A stretch of 64,000 nt of DNA from an uncultured Alphaproteobacteria bacterium (GTDB lineage Bacteria > Pseudomonadota > Alphaproteobacteria > RF32 > CAG-239), in NCBI GenBank assembly GCA_944393695.1, contig CALYAY010000001.1, positions 1 to 64,000 on the forward strand. Direction: 5' to 3'. Positions within the stretch are counted from its first letter, which is position 1; each line of letters starts with the position of its first letter. The position numbers were made by a program, and so were the translations under genes. Shown here piece by piece: positions 7,513 to 16,502 of this stretch. Below the pieces are notes generated by a model. It did not search any database and was not told the origin of the DNA. It saw only the letters and a list, made by a program, of their open reading frames with translations.

Positions 7513-8157
7513 ATGACCAATGCAAACGATAAATTCAGCCCCGCTGAACTGAAAGCTGCCGATTCCCTTTTTCAGGAACCCGTTTCTTTCATGCTCAGCG
7601 TGGCGGACTTATCGCAGCTTCCGCCCGATTCCGGCCTGCCGGAAATCGCCTTTTGTGGCCGTTCTAATGTAGGAAAATCCAGCCTGATAAATGCCCTGTT
7701 TCACCAGAAAAAACTGGCCAAAACATCCAACACGCCGGGACGCACTCAACAGCTGAATTACTTTAATCTCAACAACAAACTTTATCTGGTTGACCTTCCG
7801 GGCTACGGCTATGCCGAAGCGCCGGAAAAAACCGTCAGCCGCTGGCAAAAGCTGATTTTTGACTACCTGCGCGGCCGTGTAAATCTCTCCCGGATCTTTT
7901 TACTGATAGATTCGCGCCACGGTCTGAAAAAAAACGACCTGGAAATCATGGAAACTCTGGACAAAGCCGCTGTCACCTACCAGCTGATTTTAACCAAAAT
8001 TGACAAAATAAGCACAAGCGAATACCAAATCCGGCAGCAAAATCTCCTTACCGAAATCAAAAAACACGCCGCCGCTTATCCCGAAATAATTGCCGTCAGC
8101 TCCCTCAAAAACCGGGGCCTTGACCAACTGCGTGCCGAAATCGCTTCCCTGATCTGA
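7513..8157 (+). CDS. engB: Ribosome biogenesis GTPase EngB/YsxC
   Basis: A 214-residue cytoplasmic GTPase needed for 50S assembly. Motifs in order: G1 GRSNVGKS (residues 49-56), G2 TPGRTQQLN, G3 DLPGYGYA, G4 TKID and G5 SSL near the C-terminus. It follows yidC closely, a common arrangement, and is ended by the terminator at 8204-8232. GGAG lies about 11 bases before the ATG, a rather long spacing. Confidence 0.96.
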   Translation: MTNANDKFSPAELKAADSLFQEPVSFMLSVADLSQLPPDSGLPEIAFCGRSNVGKSSLINALFHQKKLAKTSNTPGRTQQLNYFNLNNKLYLVDLPGYGYAEAPEKTVSRWQKLIFDYLRGRVNLSRIFLLIDSRHGLKKNDLEIMETLDKAAVTYQLILTKIDKISTSEYQIRQQNLLTEIKKHAAAYPEIIAVSSLKNRGLDQLRAEIASLI

Positions 8158-8203
8158 ACATCATCTTCATTTTGTCCGCAAACAGCTTTCATCCGGACAA
8201 ACA

Positions 8204-8232
8204 AAAACCGGCAGAAACTCCTGCCGGTTTTA
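8204..8232 (+). terminator. Terminator of engB
   Basis: AAAACCGGCAG / CTGCCGGTTTT stem with short A and T runs; it can work on both strands and also lies after the convergent small gene at 8286. Confidence 0.85.
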
Positions 8233-8285
8233 TAAAACTTCAAGTTATGCCCTAATCAATAACTTTACGGTTTCAAGATAATAAA

Positions 8286-8570
8286 TTATCTCTCTTGCCC
8301 TTTATTCATTGCTACTACATTAGCTGCGTTACCTTCTTTCTCAGCCCGCTCAACGGCCCTCGTGGCAACATCCTCAGAAACATACTTCAATTCACCGAGC
8401 CAGGACTTCCCGCCGGCAGATAAAATTTTATTGCTGATATACGAACGCTGAGCATCAGCCTTCTTAACCTCAGCCGTAGACAGAATACTTGTTCCGGATT
8501 TAAGGAAGAAATCTTTCCTTTCTCCACCGGCGAATACTTTTGCAGCATTCTCTTTATTAAGGTTCGACAT
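8286..8570 (-). CDS. Small hypothetical protein, 94 aa
   Basis: I do not recognise the family. A soluble, helical, Ala/Lys/Glu-rich protein without Cys, signal peptide or membrane segment (MSNLNKENAAKVFAGGERK ... VVAMNKGQER). The start at 8570 is set by AGGAG 7 bases upstream; the upstream in-frame sequence is A/T-rich leader. It has its own near-consensus promoter (8620-8648), so a sizeable transcript level is likely. It could be a small abundant or stress-related protein, but nothing in the sequence shows that. Confidence 0.68.
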   Translation of the reverse strand: MSNLNKENAAKVFAGGERKDFFLKSGTSILSTAEVKKADAQRSYISNKILSAGGKSWLGELKYVSEDVATRAVERAEKEGNAANVVAMNKGQER

Positions 8571-8619
8571 AACTTTTCTCCTAATACTTATTGTTATTAT
8601 TTTTGCCTCTCTTTTGTCT

Positions 8620-8648
8620 ATTATCTCAATAAAATAAAACTTTGTCAA
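8620..8648 (-). promoter_or_regulatory. Promoter of the 94-aa gene
   Basis: On the minus strand -35 TTGACA (8643-8648), 17-base spacer, -10 GATAAT (8620-8625). Confidence 0.7.
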
Positions 8649-8686
8649 CAGCAAAAAACAAAAAAATTATGCAAAAATAACACTTA

Positions 8687-8715
8687 TTGTCTTTATTTAT
8701 AGGGCATTTTATGCT
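8687..8715 (+). promoter_or_regulatory. Possible promoter of murJ
   Basis: -35 TTGTCT (8687-8692), 17-base spacer, -10 TATGCT (8710-8715), about 60 bases upstream of murJ. Moderate match only. Confidence 0.4.
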
Positions 8716-8773
8716 TAATTCAATAAAGAAAAGCTTAACATTACAAAAAAATATAATTTAAGAGGCAAAACCC

Positions 8774-10366
8774 ATGTCTTTAATGAAATCGGTCGCCACT
8801 TTCGGCGGCTTCACCCTCATCAGCCGCGTCACCGGTTTCATCCGCGATATGGTCTTGGCAAATTTTCTGGGCGCCGGCAGCATTGCCGATGCCTTTTTTG
8901 TTGCATTCAAACTCCCCAACCTGTTCCGCAATCTTTTTGCCGAAGGAGCTTTTTCCAGTGCCTTTGTCCCCATGCTTTCGCACAAAATGGTATCCGACGG
9001 CCGCGACCAAGCCATCCGTTTCGCCTCCCGGGCCATTTCCGTTCTGGCCTTTTTCCTGCTGATATTTGTAATTATCATGGAATTTTTCATGCCGGAACTT
9101 ATTAATCTTCTGGCCCCCGGCTTCCGCAATGACCCGGAAAAAATTGCCCTGGCGGCAGACCTCTCCCGCATTACGTTTCCTTTTTTGCTGTTCATCTCAA
9201 TTGTATCTTTCCAGTCCGGTATCCTCAATTCGCTCAACAAATTTGCCGCCCCGGCTGCCGCTCCCGTTATTTTAAACCTGATGATGATACTCTCGGTTTT
9301 CATTTTCACGCCCTTTGGCGAAACCCCGGCCCACGGCATAGCTGTCGGCATCTCGGTCGCCGGTTTTCTTGAAATTTTATGGCTCCATTGGTTTTTAAAA
9401 CACGCCGGTGTCAAAATCCGGCTGCAGTTTAATATTTTCCGTCTGATAAAAACCCCCGACATCAAAACCCTGTTTAAGCGCATCGCTCCGGGTGTACTGG
9501 GCTCCGGCATTTATCAGATAAACATGATGATTGACACCATCATTGTTTCCCTGGTCGGCACCGGCGCCATCTCCTGGCTTTATTACGCCAACCGCCTGCA
9601 ACAGCTTCCCCTTGGCGTCATCGGAGCAGCCATCAGCGTCGCCCTGCTGCCGATTCTTTCCAAACACATCAAAGCCGGAGCCGATTCTGAAGCCTTTGCC
9701 ACCCAAAACCGTGCCGTGGAATACGGAGCCTTATTCTCGATTCCCGCCGCCCTGGCTCTGATAATTTTAGCCGAACCGATTATTAACCTGCTCTTCCAGC
9801 ACGGTGCCTTTGGCGAATTTCAAACCCGGATGACGGCTCTGGCAGTTATCACCTATTCCGTCAGCCTGCCGGTATACGTCCTGGTCAAGGCCCTCACTCC
9901 GAACTTTTTTGCCCGGGGCGATACCAAAACCCCTGTCAAATACAGCATTGTCGTACTCATTTCCAATATGATACTGGCCATTTTGCTGGTAAAACCCTTC
10001 GGTCATGTCGGCGTCGCTGCCGCCACCACCATTGCCGCCTTTATTTCCTTCGAACAATACCGCCGCGGCCTCAAAAAACGCGGATACTGGAACTTCACCC
10101 CCGAACTTCGCGGCAAAATCAACCGCATTTTCCTGAGTACCCTGGTCATGGGACTAATCCTCTACGCCGGAAAACAGCTTGCTTTCCGCATTTATCCCGA
10201 CTGGTTAAGCGCCAATTATACGCTGAAAATCGGTCTTTTGGGAGGTTTATGCATTTTGGGTGTTGCAAGTTTCGGGTTTATGGCTAAACTAACAGGAGTA
10301 CTGAACATCAACGACTTTCTCCGGCTGTTGCCGCACAAAGGAAAAAAGCATGTTGACCAAAATTAA
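8774..10366 (+). CDS. murJ: Lipid II flippase MurJ
   Basis: A 530-residue polytopic membrane protein of the MviN/MurJ family, which moves lipid II across the inner membrane for peptidoglycan synthesis. The N-terminus carries the family hallmark: TLISRVTGFIRDMVLANFLG, then ADAFFVAFKLPNLFRNLFAEGAF. About 14 hydrophobic segments follow, with a normal length for the family. A short AGAGG lies 8 bases before the ATG. The next gene begins 17 bases before its stop, so the two are probably cotranscribed. It fits the wall-synthesis genes elsewhere in the window. Confidence 0.96.
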   Translation: MSLMKSVATFGGFTLISRVTGFIRDMVLANFLGAGSIADAFFVAFKLPNLFRNLFAEGAFSSAFVPMLSHKMVSDGRDQAIRFASRAISVLAFFLLIFVIIMEFFMPELINLLAPGFRNDPEKIALAADLSRITFPFLLFISIVSFQSGILNSLNKFAAPAAAPVILNLMMILSVFIFTPFGETPAHGIAVGISVAGFLEILWLHWFLKHAGVKIRLQFNIFRLIKTPDIKTLFKRIAPGVLGSGIYQINMMIDTIIVSLVGTGAISWLYYANRLQQLPLGVIGAAISVALLPILSKHIKAGADSEAFATQNRAVEYGALFSIPAALALIILAEPIINLLFQHGAFGEFQTRMTALAVITYSVSLPVYVLVKALTPNFFARGDTKTPVKYSIVVLISNMILAILLVKPFGHVGVAAATTIAAFISFEQYRRGLKKRGYWNFTPELRGKINRIFLSTLVMGLILYAGKQLAFRIYPDWLSANYTLKIGLLGGLCILGVASFGFMAKLTGVLNINDFLRLLPHKGKKHVDQN

Positions 10367-11378
10367 AAATTTCTTATCACGCACCTTCTCCCGCTCCCCG
10401 GCTTTTCCCCGAAAAGCAACACCCGTTTCATGGCCGTTGCGTCTGTTGCAAAGTCTGATAACCTTTCTGCGTTCCTGGTGGCGGCTGCTGATTATAGCCT
10501 TTGCGGCATTTGTCATTTTATACTATCCCCTCGGCGGCTGCCTGACCCAGAACATCGACACTTCGGTTAATTATGAAATCACTCCTGTCCTGCCGGAACA
10601 ATCGGCAACGGTTGAAACCATGGCCTTTTTGATAAACCGTGAAGTCAACGACCATCTCTGGACGCCCAACCTGCCGTTTTTCTTCCCGGCTTATTTTCTC
10701 GACAACATGCCTTCTTTCCAGTCCGGCATAATCAAAGCCACGGAAACCATGGCTTCGGCCTTTGCCCGCCGGCTCTCCCCCGGGGTCATCTCATCAGCGG
10801 AAGACGTTTCCCTGCAAAATGCCGCCAAGCTGCTGAAATATCCGGGCAATATCTGGATGTTTGCCCCCGGCAGCACACTCAAACCCGCACCATCATCGTC
10901 CAAACAATACCGCAAAGCCCGCCGGCAGCTGCTAAACTACAATGCCGCCGTTGCCGAAAAACAATTGACTTTTTCCCGCAGCGCCCAAGACCTTGAATAT
11001 TTTCTGTTACAAATTGCCGTCAGTCTCAGCCGGAGCACCGCCGAAATTGAAAATCAAATTCGCGAACACAGTTCCTCATGGCTTGATACCAAAGCTGATA
11101 ACATATTTTTCTATAATCAGGGAAAAAGCTATGCCTGGTATCTGCTGATTAAAGCTCTCGGCAATGACTATAAAAACATCATTGTTGAAACCGGAGAATA
11201 CGAAAACTGGACCCGGCTGTTAAAAGCTCTGGAAGAGGCATCTTCCCTCTCTCCTTTCCTGATTCGCAATGCCGAACTGAACGACAGCCTTGCCCCCAAT
11301 CATCTGAGCTATCTTGGCTTTTACCTTCAGAAAGCCGAAAATATAACCCGCCAAATTGCCGGACGCATTAACCGATAA
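10350..11378 (+). CDS. DUF2333 family protein
   Basis: A 342-residue protein matching the alphaproteobacterial DUF2333 family: a basic cytoplasmic N-terminus, one membrane segment near residues 44-62 (LLIIAFAAFVILYYPLGGCL) and a helical domain with the typical motifs YYPLGG and WTPNLPFFFPAYFLDNMP. The later section FFYNQGKSYAWYLLIKALG is also characteristic. The function is unknown; the topology suggests a periplasmic domain anchored in the inner membrane. It overlaps murJ by 17 bases, with GGAAAAAAGC upstream of the ATG, and is followed 9 bases on by the NifU-like gene. Confidence 0.85.
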   Translation: MLTKIKNFLSRTFSRSPAFPRKATPVSWPLRLLQSLITFLRSWWRLLIIAFAAFVILYYPLGGCLTQNIDTSVNYEITPVLPEQSATVETMAFLINREVNDHLWTPNLPFFFPAYFLDNMPSFQSGIIKATETMASAFARRLSPGVISSAEDVSLQNAAKLLKYPGNIWMFAPGSTLKPAPSSSKQYRKARRQLLNYNAAVAEKQLTFSRSAQDLEYFLLQIAVSLSRSTAEIENQIREHSSSWLDTKADNIFFYNQGKSYAWYLLIKALGNDYKNIIVETGEYENWTRLLKALEEASSLSPFLIRNAELNDSLAPNHLSYLGFYLQKAENITRQIAGRINR

Positions 11379-11387
11379 GAGGAAAAC

Positions 11388-11927
11388 ATGTTAATTGAAA
11401 CCCAAACCACGCCCGATGCTGATGTCATTAATTTTTATCCGGATCAAGCTCTTCCCGGCGGCAGCCGTAGTGAATTTGCCGAAGCCAAAACCTTGCGCAA
11501 ATCACCTCTGGCCGAACGCATTTTTGACCTTGGCGGCATAAAATCGCTTTTCATCACCGCCGAAATGGTTTCCGTCACCAAAGAGCCGAAAAGTTCCTGG
11601 GATGACCTCAAACCTCTCATCCTGGCCGAAATTATGGACTTTATGGCCACCGGAGAAACCGCCGTCATCACCCCGCCGGAATCCTCTTCCGATGAAGAAA
11701 TCATCAGCAAAATCAAAGGCCTGCTTGATGCCCGCATTCGTCCTGCCGTCAAACAGGACGGCGGCGACATTGCCTTTTGCCGCTATGAAAACGGCATTGT
11801 TTACGTAGAACTCCGCGGAGCCTGCGCCGGCTGTCCCTATGCCATGATAACATTAAAAGAAGGCGTCGAAAAAATGCTTAAAACCTATATTCCCGAGGTC
11901 AAAGCGGTTGAAAACGAAAAAGCTTAA
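11388..11927 (+). CDS. NifU-like Fe-S scaffold/carrier protein (Nfu type)
   Basis: A 179-residue protein with an N-terminal Nfu_N domain (MLIETQTTPDADVINFYP ... GGIKSLFITAEMVSVTK) and a C-terminal NifU domain with the CxxC cluster ligand GACAGCPYAM near residues 145-150. Such proteins carry 4Fe-4S clusters to target enzymes. The two-domain layout is that of alphaproteobacterial and mitochondrial Nfu1. GAGGAAAAC precedes the start. The next gene begins inside its last codons. Confidence 0.94.
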   Translation: MLIETQTTPDADVINFYPDQALPGGSRSEFAEAKTLRKSPLAERIFDLGGIKSLFITAEMVSVTKEPKSSWDDLKPLILAEIMDFMATGETAVITPPESSSDEEIISKIKGLLDARIRPAVKQDGGDIAFCRYENGIVYVELRGACAGCPYAMITLKEGVEKMLKTYIPEVKAVENEKA

Positions 11928-12837
11928 AATTTTTGCTTTCGTTTTTTGGGTGGCATTCACCTGCCTCTGCCGCCCGTTTTGTGCTTTGGGCAAAGAGACG
12001 GAAATCGGCAAAATCTCCGCAATCCGGCTGGAACAAATATTTAAAAACAACAACTATACCAATTACCTTCAGAAACCTGACTACGCCTACCCGCAGATTT
12101 TCGTACAAACCATGCCCGAAGGATTCTCCGAAATAAAATCCCGGTTGCAGCGGCAGAAATTATTTATGATGATTCTTATTCCCCTCACCCTGCGCCTCAA
12201 TGCCGAACTGGAAGAAGAGCGGGGAGCAATTGAATACATCACTTACAAATTCAACCAAAACCTGCTTGATGACTCTGATATAAAAATTATTGAAGACCTG
12301 GCCCGCCGTTACGATATTTTCACCCGCATGCAGGGCGAACGCCGTTACGCCGTTTTGTTAAAACACCTGCAGCGCAAAATAGACATCATCCCGCCCTCAA
12401 TCCTCATCGCCGCTGCCGCCATCGGCACCAACTGGGGAGACGCCTATTTTCTGCCCCCCACCAACTCTCTTTACCGGGAACTCGTCTGGTACACGGACGA
12501 CGGCTTCAAACCCTGGGAAGAAACCGAAGATGATTCCTACCGGATAAAGATTTACCCGTCTTTATACGATTCCATGAAAGATTATGCCCTCAAACTCAAT
12601 TCTTCCCCTGACTTTGAGGAATTCCGTTACTTTCGCAGCCGGTTGCGGCAGCGCGGCGGCGTCATCTCCGGAAAATTCATGGCGCCTTACCTGCTGCTCG
12701 GAGCCCAATTTCCCAATTATGCCGGCCTGATTGACTACACCATAACCTTTTACCGGCTCTCCGACCTTGATGCCAAGGCCAAATTCAGGGAATCTCCGCC
12801 GGCAAACACCCCCGCGGAAAATGTTACAAAAAATTAA
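11908..12837 (+). CDS. Bax-like (glucosaminidase-fold) exported protein lacking the catalytic Glu
   Basis: A 309-residue protein with a signal peptide (MKTKKLKIFAFVFWVAFTCL). Residues ~95-220 resemble the Bax/glucosaminidase family of peptidoglycan hydrolases: PLTLRLNAELEEERG, then VDIIPPSILIAAAA-like context, then a W-G pair and a Leu/Tyr segment. In family members known to me the segment is E-S-G-W-G with a catalytic Glu; here it is IGTNWGD (residues ~170-176), with Gly where Glu is expected, so hydrolysis is doubtful. The start is TTG 11908 with GAGG 9 bases upstream, overlapping the NifU-like gene by 20 bases. Confidence 0.72.
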   Translation: MKTKKLKIFAFVFWVAFTCLCRPFCALGKETEIGKISAIRLEQIFKNNNYTNYLQKPDYAYPQIFVQTMPEGFSEIKSRLQRQKLFMMILIPLTLRLNAELEEERGAIEYITYKFNQNLLDDSDIKIIEDLARRYDIFTRMQGERRYAVLLKHLQRKIDIIPPSILIAAAAIGTNWGDAYFLPPTNSLYRELVWYTDDGFKPWEETEDDSYRIKIYPSLYDSMKDYALKLNSSPDFEEFRYFRSRLRQRGGVISGKFMAPYLLLGAQFPNYAGLIDYTITFYRLSDLDAKAKFRESPPANTPAENVTKN

Positions 12838-12897
12838 CAAAACATTATATAAAATTATTATAAGATAAAACATAGCGTAACCTAGTCGAGAAACAAC

Positions 12898-14007
12898 ATG
12901 CAGAATAACAAGCAACTTTCCAAGGATGACGTAATTAAGCTTTCCCAAAGTCCGAATACGGAAAACAAAATTACGACCATCAATAAGCTGTCGACACTGT
13001 ATAACATGCCGAACATATCTCTGCAGGAACGTAAGCTGACAGAAGATATTTTCCGTATTATTGTTGAAGATGTCGAAGTCAAAGTCCGTCAGATTTTATC
13101 CGAATGCCTCAAAAAAAGCAAAGACATCCCTCAGGACATTGTCAAAAAGGTAATCAGCGACGAAAACAGCGTTTCGATTCCTTTCATTAAATACTATGAA
13201 AACCTGACCGACAAAGAACTGATGGGCATTATCGACACCCAAAGTCTCGACAAGCAAAAAGCCGTAGCCCAGCGGCGCAATCTTTCCGACGGCGTTTCCG
13301 GCTACATTGTCGACAAATGCCCGGAAGAAATCGTCGTCACCCTGATTTCCAACAACTCGGCCAACATTTCTGAAAACACCTATCAAAACATCATCACCCG
13401 TTTTCCCAAAAGCGAAGACATCAAACGCGGCATGGTTTATCGTCAGGAGCTTCCGGTCACGATTATCACCAAAATTCTGGATTCTCTGTCGGCAGATTTA
13501 CAAAAACGGCTCATTCTGCTGCATAACCTGCCCACCGACATCGCTTCCGACATCATTGAACAGGTAAAAGAAAAAGCCACACTTCAGGTTTCTGCAGAAT
13601 ACAGTTCCGACAAACAAATAGAAAACCTGGTGCATGAGCTTTACAGTTCCAACAAACTGACCCCCTCGCTGGTTGTCCGCTCCATTTGCATGGGTGACTT
13701 GAAATTCTTTGAATATTCAATTGTTTACCTATCAAACACCCCCATCACCGAAGTCCGCAAAATCCTTTTCAACACCCAGGTAGACTTCGTTGTCCGCAAC
13801 CTTTTGCGTAAAGCTTTCATTCCCAAAACCTTCTTCCCGGCCGTCTTTGTTGCCCTTAAAGTAATCAAGGACATCCGCTTTGACATGAAGAACAATTCGC
13901 GCAAAGCCTTTTCACATAAAGTAATTGAACGGATTCTTTCTTACGCCAATGCTGAAGAAGAACTCGGAAAAGACGATATCGAATACCTGATTTCAAAAAT
14001 TAACTAA
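12898..14007 (+). CDS. DUF2336 family protein
   Basis: A 369-residue soluble, all-helical protein matching DUF2336, a family found widely in Alphaproteobacteria. Repeated helix pairs with the pattern VRQILSECLKKSKDIPQDI, then QRRNLSDGVSGYIVDKCP, suggest a HEAT-like array of short alpha repeats, probably for protein-protein contacts. No enzyme motif is visible. No strong ribosome-binding site is seen (CGAGAAACAAC precedes the ATG). It lies upstream of an HD-GYP gene, and a link to signalling is possible but unproven. Confidence 0.8.
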   Translation: MQNNKQLSKDDVIKLSQSPNTENKITTINKLSTLYNMPNISLQERKLTEDIFRIIVEDVEVKVRQILSECLKKSKDIPQDIVKKVISDENSVSIPFIKYYENLTDKELMGIIDTQSLDKQKAVAQRRNLSDGVSGYIVDKCPEEIVVTLISNNSANISENTYQNIITRFPKSEDIKRGMVYRQELPVTIITKILDSLSADLQKRLILLHNLPTDIASDIIEQVKEKATLQVSAEYSSDKQIENLVHELYSSNKLTPSLVVRSICMGDLKFFEYSIVYLSNTPITEVRKILFNTQVDFVVRNLLRKAFIPKTFFPAVFVALKVIKDIRFDMKNNSRKAFSHKVIERILSYANAEEELGKDDIEYLISKIN

Positions 14008-14030
14008 AATTGCCGCCGCTCCCGCACTTG

Positions 14031-14058
14031 TTGATTAAAAATTAAGAATATTTATATA
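14031..14058 (+). promoter_or_regulatory. Possible promoter of the HD-GYP gene
   Basis: -35 TTGATT (14031-14036), 16-base spacer, -10 TATATA (14053-14058). Confidence 0.5.
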
Positions 14059-14094
14059 CCATACAAACAAGAATTATAAAAGGGAGCAACAAAA

Positions 14095-15774
14095 GTGGCG
14101 GAAAACGATTCATTATTATCCGATATCATGGAACTCAACAATATTATTTTCACCGAAAGAGATTCCAACAACATCATCAAGTCAATTGTTGATTTTGCCC
14201 AGAAAATGAGCCGGACAGACGGAATTTTTCTTTACATCATCAACGATGACGACTATTTCAGCCTTGATTTCTGCCGCATAAACAGCATCGGTTTCATGAA
14301 AAACGGCAGCGATAACATCTCGCTTTATCCCACAGCCTACCTCCCCGACCTCAAGAACAAAACATCCAAATCTCTGGCCGAAAGCTGCGCCCTCTACGGT
14401 GAATTGTTAAACACCTCCGATGTCTACGCCGCTTCCGAATACGACCATAGCCTGTTCAAACGCTTTGAAAACGAATATAATTACACGGTTGTTTCCTGCC
14501 TCACCATGCCCGTCATCAATCGCAAAGACAACACCATTGCCGTTTTCCAGCTGATTAATCCCAAAGATTCCAACGGAAAAATCCTCACTTTCACCCCGGA
14601 AATGCAAAAAAAGCTTCAATCCGTCTGTTCGCTCATCGGCACCACTCTGGAAAACCGCTCGCTTCGTGCAGCCTACAATCAGCTTCTGGAATCCTTTATT
14701 GAGGTTCTGGCCCGCGCCATTGATGCCAAATCGCCCTACACCGGCGCCCACTGCCAGCGTGTTCCGGTCATCGCCCGCATGCTGACCACCGCCGCCGTAC
14801 AGCAGGATACCGGCCCCTTAAAAAACTTCGAAATGAGCCGCGACGACTGGTATGCCCTGAACATCGCTTCCTGGCTGCATGACTGCGGCAAAGTCACCAC
14901 CCCCGAATATATTGTTGACAAAGCCACCAAACTTGAAACCATTTACAATCGGATTCACGAAATCCGCGACCGTTTCGAAATTCTCCGCCGCGATGCCCAT
15001 ATCGAATACCTCAAAAAACGCCTGGCCGGCGAAAAGAGCAAAGAAGAACTCCAGGCCGAATTCGTTAATGCGGTCAAAATCCTGGAAGATGATTTCTCTT
15101 TCATTGCCCAATGCAACACCGGCGACACTCCGCTGAGCGATGCCGACATCACCCGCCTGGAAAAACTCACCAAAATCAAATTCATTCGTTACTTTGACCG
15201 CACCAAAGGGCTTTCCTGGGCCGAACGTGACAATATCAAAGACCTGACCAAATACCAGAAGCCCGGCTATGAAAACCTGCTGCAAGACCGCCCCGACCTG
15301 CTTTATAAGGGATATAACTACGGCGAGCTCTACAATCTTGAAATCCGCAAGGGAACCATCAACAAAGAAGAACGCGAAAAAATCAACGAACACATCATTG
15401 TCACCATTGACATGCTCAAAGCCATTCATTTTCCCAAAGAGCTTTCCAACGTGGTTGAATACGCCGGAGCCCACCACGAACGCATTGACGGCCGGGGCTA
15501 TCCCTACGGCCTGACCGGTGACCAGATGTCCATTCCTGCCAAAATCATGGCCATTGCCGACATCTTTGAAGCCCTGACCTCAAACGACCGCCCCTACAAA
15601 GAACCCAAAAAACTGAGCGAAGTTTTATCCATCATGAAAGACATGAAAGACAACGGCCACATCGACCCCGATCTCTACCGCGTCTTCATAACCAGTGAGG
15701 TTTACAAAGAATACGCCGAACAATATATTTCGCCCGAACAAATCGACGATGTCCGCCCGGAGGATTATTTATAA
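14095..15774 (+). CDS. GAF/HD-GYP domain cyclic-di-GMP phosphodiesterase-like protein
   Basis: A 559-residue cytoplasmic protein. Residues ~15-195 look like a GAF sensor domain (IVDFAQKMSRTDGIFLYII ... LCSLIGTTLENRSL type end). From ~200 the HD-GYP domain follows: HD pair LHDCGK near 262, then HHERIDGRGYP near 460 and IADIFEALTSNDRPYKEP, the GYP signature. Such domains degrade cyclic di-GMP. About 115 residues rich in Lys/Glu are inserted between the HD pair and the next conserved His. The start is GTG 14095 with AGGGAG 8 bases upstream. Its stop overlaps the gloB start (TAATG), so the two are coupled. Confidence 0.9.
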   Translation: MAENDSLLSDIMELNNIIFTERDSNNIIKSIVDFAQKMSRTDGIFLYIINDDDYFSLDFCRINSIGFMKNGSDNISLYPTAYLPDLKNKTSKSLAESCALYGELLNTSDVYAASEYDHSLFKRFENEYNYTVVSCLTMPVINRKDNTIAVFQLINPKDSNGKILTFTPEMQKKLQSVCSLIGTTLENRSLRAAYNQLLESFIEVLARAIDAKSPYTGAHCQRVPVIARMLTTAAVQQDTGPLKNFEMSRDDWYALNIASWLHDCGKVTTPEYIVDKATKLETIYNRIHEIRDRFEILRRDAHIEYLKKRLAGEKSKEELQAEFVNAVKILEDDFSFIAQCNTGDTPLSDADITRLEKLTKIKFIRYFDRTKGLSWAERDNIKDLTKYQKPGYENLLQDRPDLLYKGYNYGELYNLEIRKGTINKEEREKINEHIIVTIDMLKAIHFPKELSNVVEYAGAHHERIDGRGYPYGLTGDQMSIPAKIMAIADIFEALTSNDRPYKEPKKLSEVLSIMKDMKDNGHIDPDLYRVFITSEVYKEYAEQYISPEQIDDVRPEDYL

Positions 15775-16490
15775 TGAAAATCATTACCATACTCTGCCGT
15801 CCCGGAACCATGAATAACTACGCTTACCTGTTGATAGACGAAAAAACGGGAACAAGCGCCGTCGTTGATCCCTCCGAAGCCGCCCCCGTCATTGCCGCCT
15901 GCCAACAGCATGACACCCGCCCGGCCTACATTCTGAATACTCATCACCACTTTGACCACACCGACGGCAATCTTGAAGTCAAACAATTTTTTAAGGCCAA
16001 AGTCATTGGCCATGATGCCGATGCCGGCCGCATTCCGGGAATCGACCTTCCCCTCAAAGACGGCGACACTTTTTCCCTCGGCGCTTCTCAGGCCCAAATC
16101 ATCAGCGTCGACGGACACACCCTCGGCCATATTCTCTGGTATTTTCCCGGCTCAAAAGCCGTCTTCACCGGCGATATGTTGTTTAATTTGTGCATTGGCG
16201 GCATTTTTGAAGGAACCCCGGATCAAATGTGGCAATCCGTACAAAAACTAAAAGCCCTGCCCGACGACACTTTGTTTTATCCCGGACACGAATACACCCT
16301 TTACGGCGCGCGGGAAGCCCTTTACTTCAGCCATAACGCCCCGGAAGTTGTTGCTTATCTGGACAATGCCCGCCATCGCTTGGAACAGGACCTGCCTGCC
16401 GGACCGATAACTCTTGAAATTGAAAAGAAATGTAATCCTTACCTCTCAGCATCAACCAAAGAAGAATTTTTACAACGCCTGCAGCATTAA
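15774..16490 (+). CDS. gloB: Hydroxyacylglutathione hydrolase (glyoxalase II) family
   Basis: A 238-residue metallo-beta-lactamase-fold enzyme that splits S-D-lactoylglutathione to lactate and glutathione in methylglyoxal detoxification. Metal-binding signature THHHFDH near residues 56-62, second-site residues in GHTLGHI and TGD, and the glyoxalase II motif PGHEYT near 170. A short C-terminal domain ends NPYLSASTKEEFLQRL, like the HAGH C-terminal domain. It is slightly shorter than the usual ~250. It overlaps the HD-GYP stop by one base. Confidence 0.9.
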   Translation: MKIITILCRPGTMNNYAYLLIDEKTGTSAVVDPSEAAPVIAACQQHDTRPAYILNTHHHFDHTDGNLEVKQFFKAKVIGHDADAGRIPGIDLPLKDGDTFSLGASQAQIISVDGHTLGHILWYFPGSKAVFTGDMLFNLCIGGIFEGTPDQMWQSVQKLKALPDDTLFYPGHEYTLYGAREALYFSHNAPEVVAYLDNARHRLEQDLPAGPITLEIEKKCNPYLSASTKEEFLQRLQH

Positions 16491-16502
16491 GATTAATAAC
16501 GC

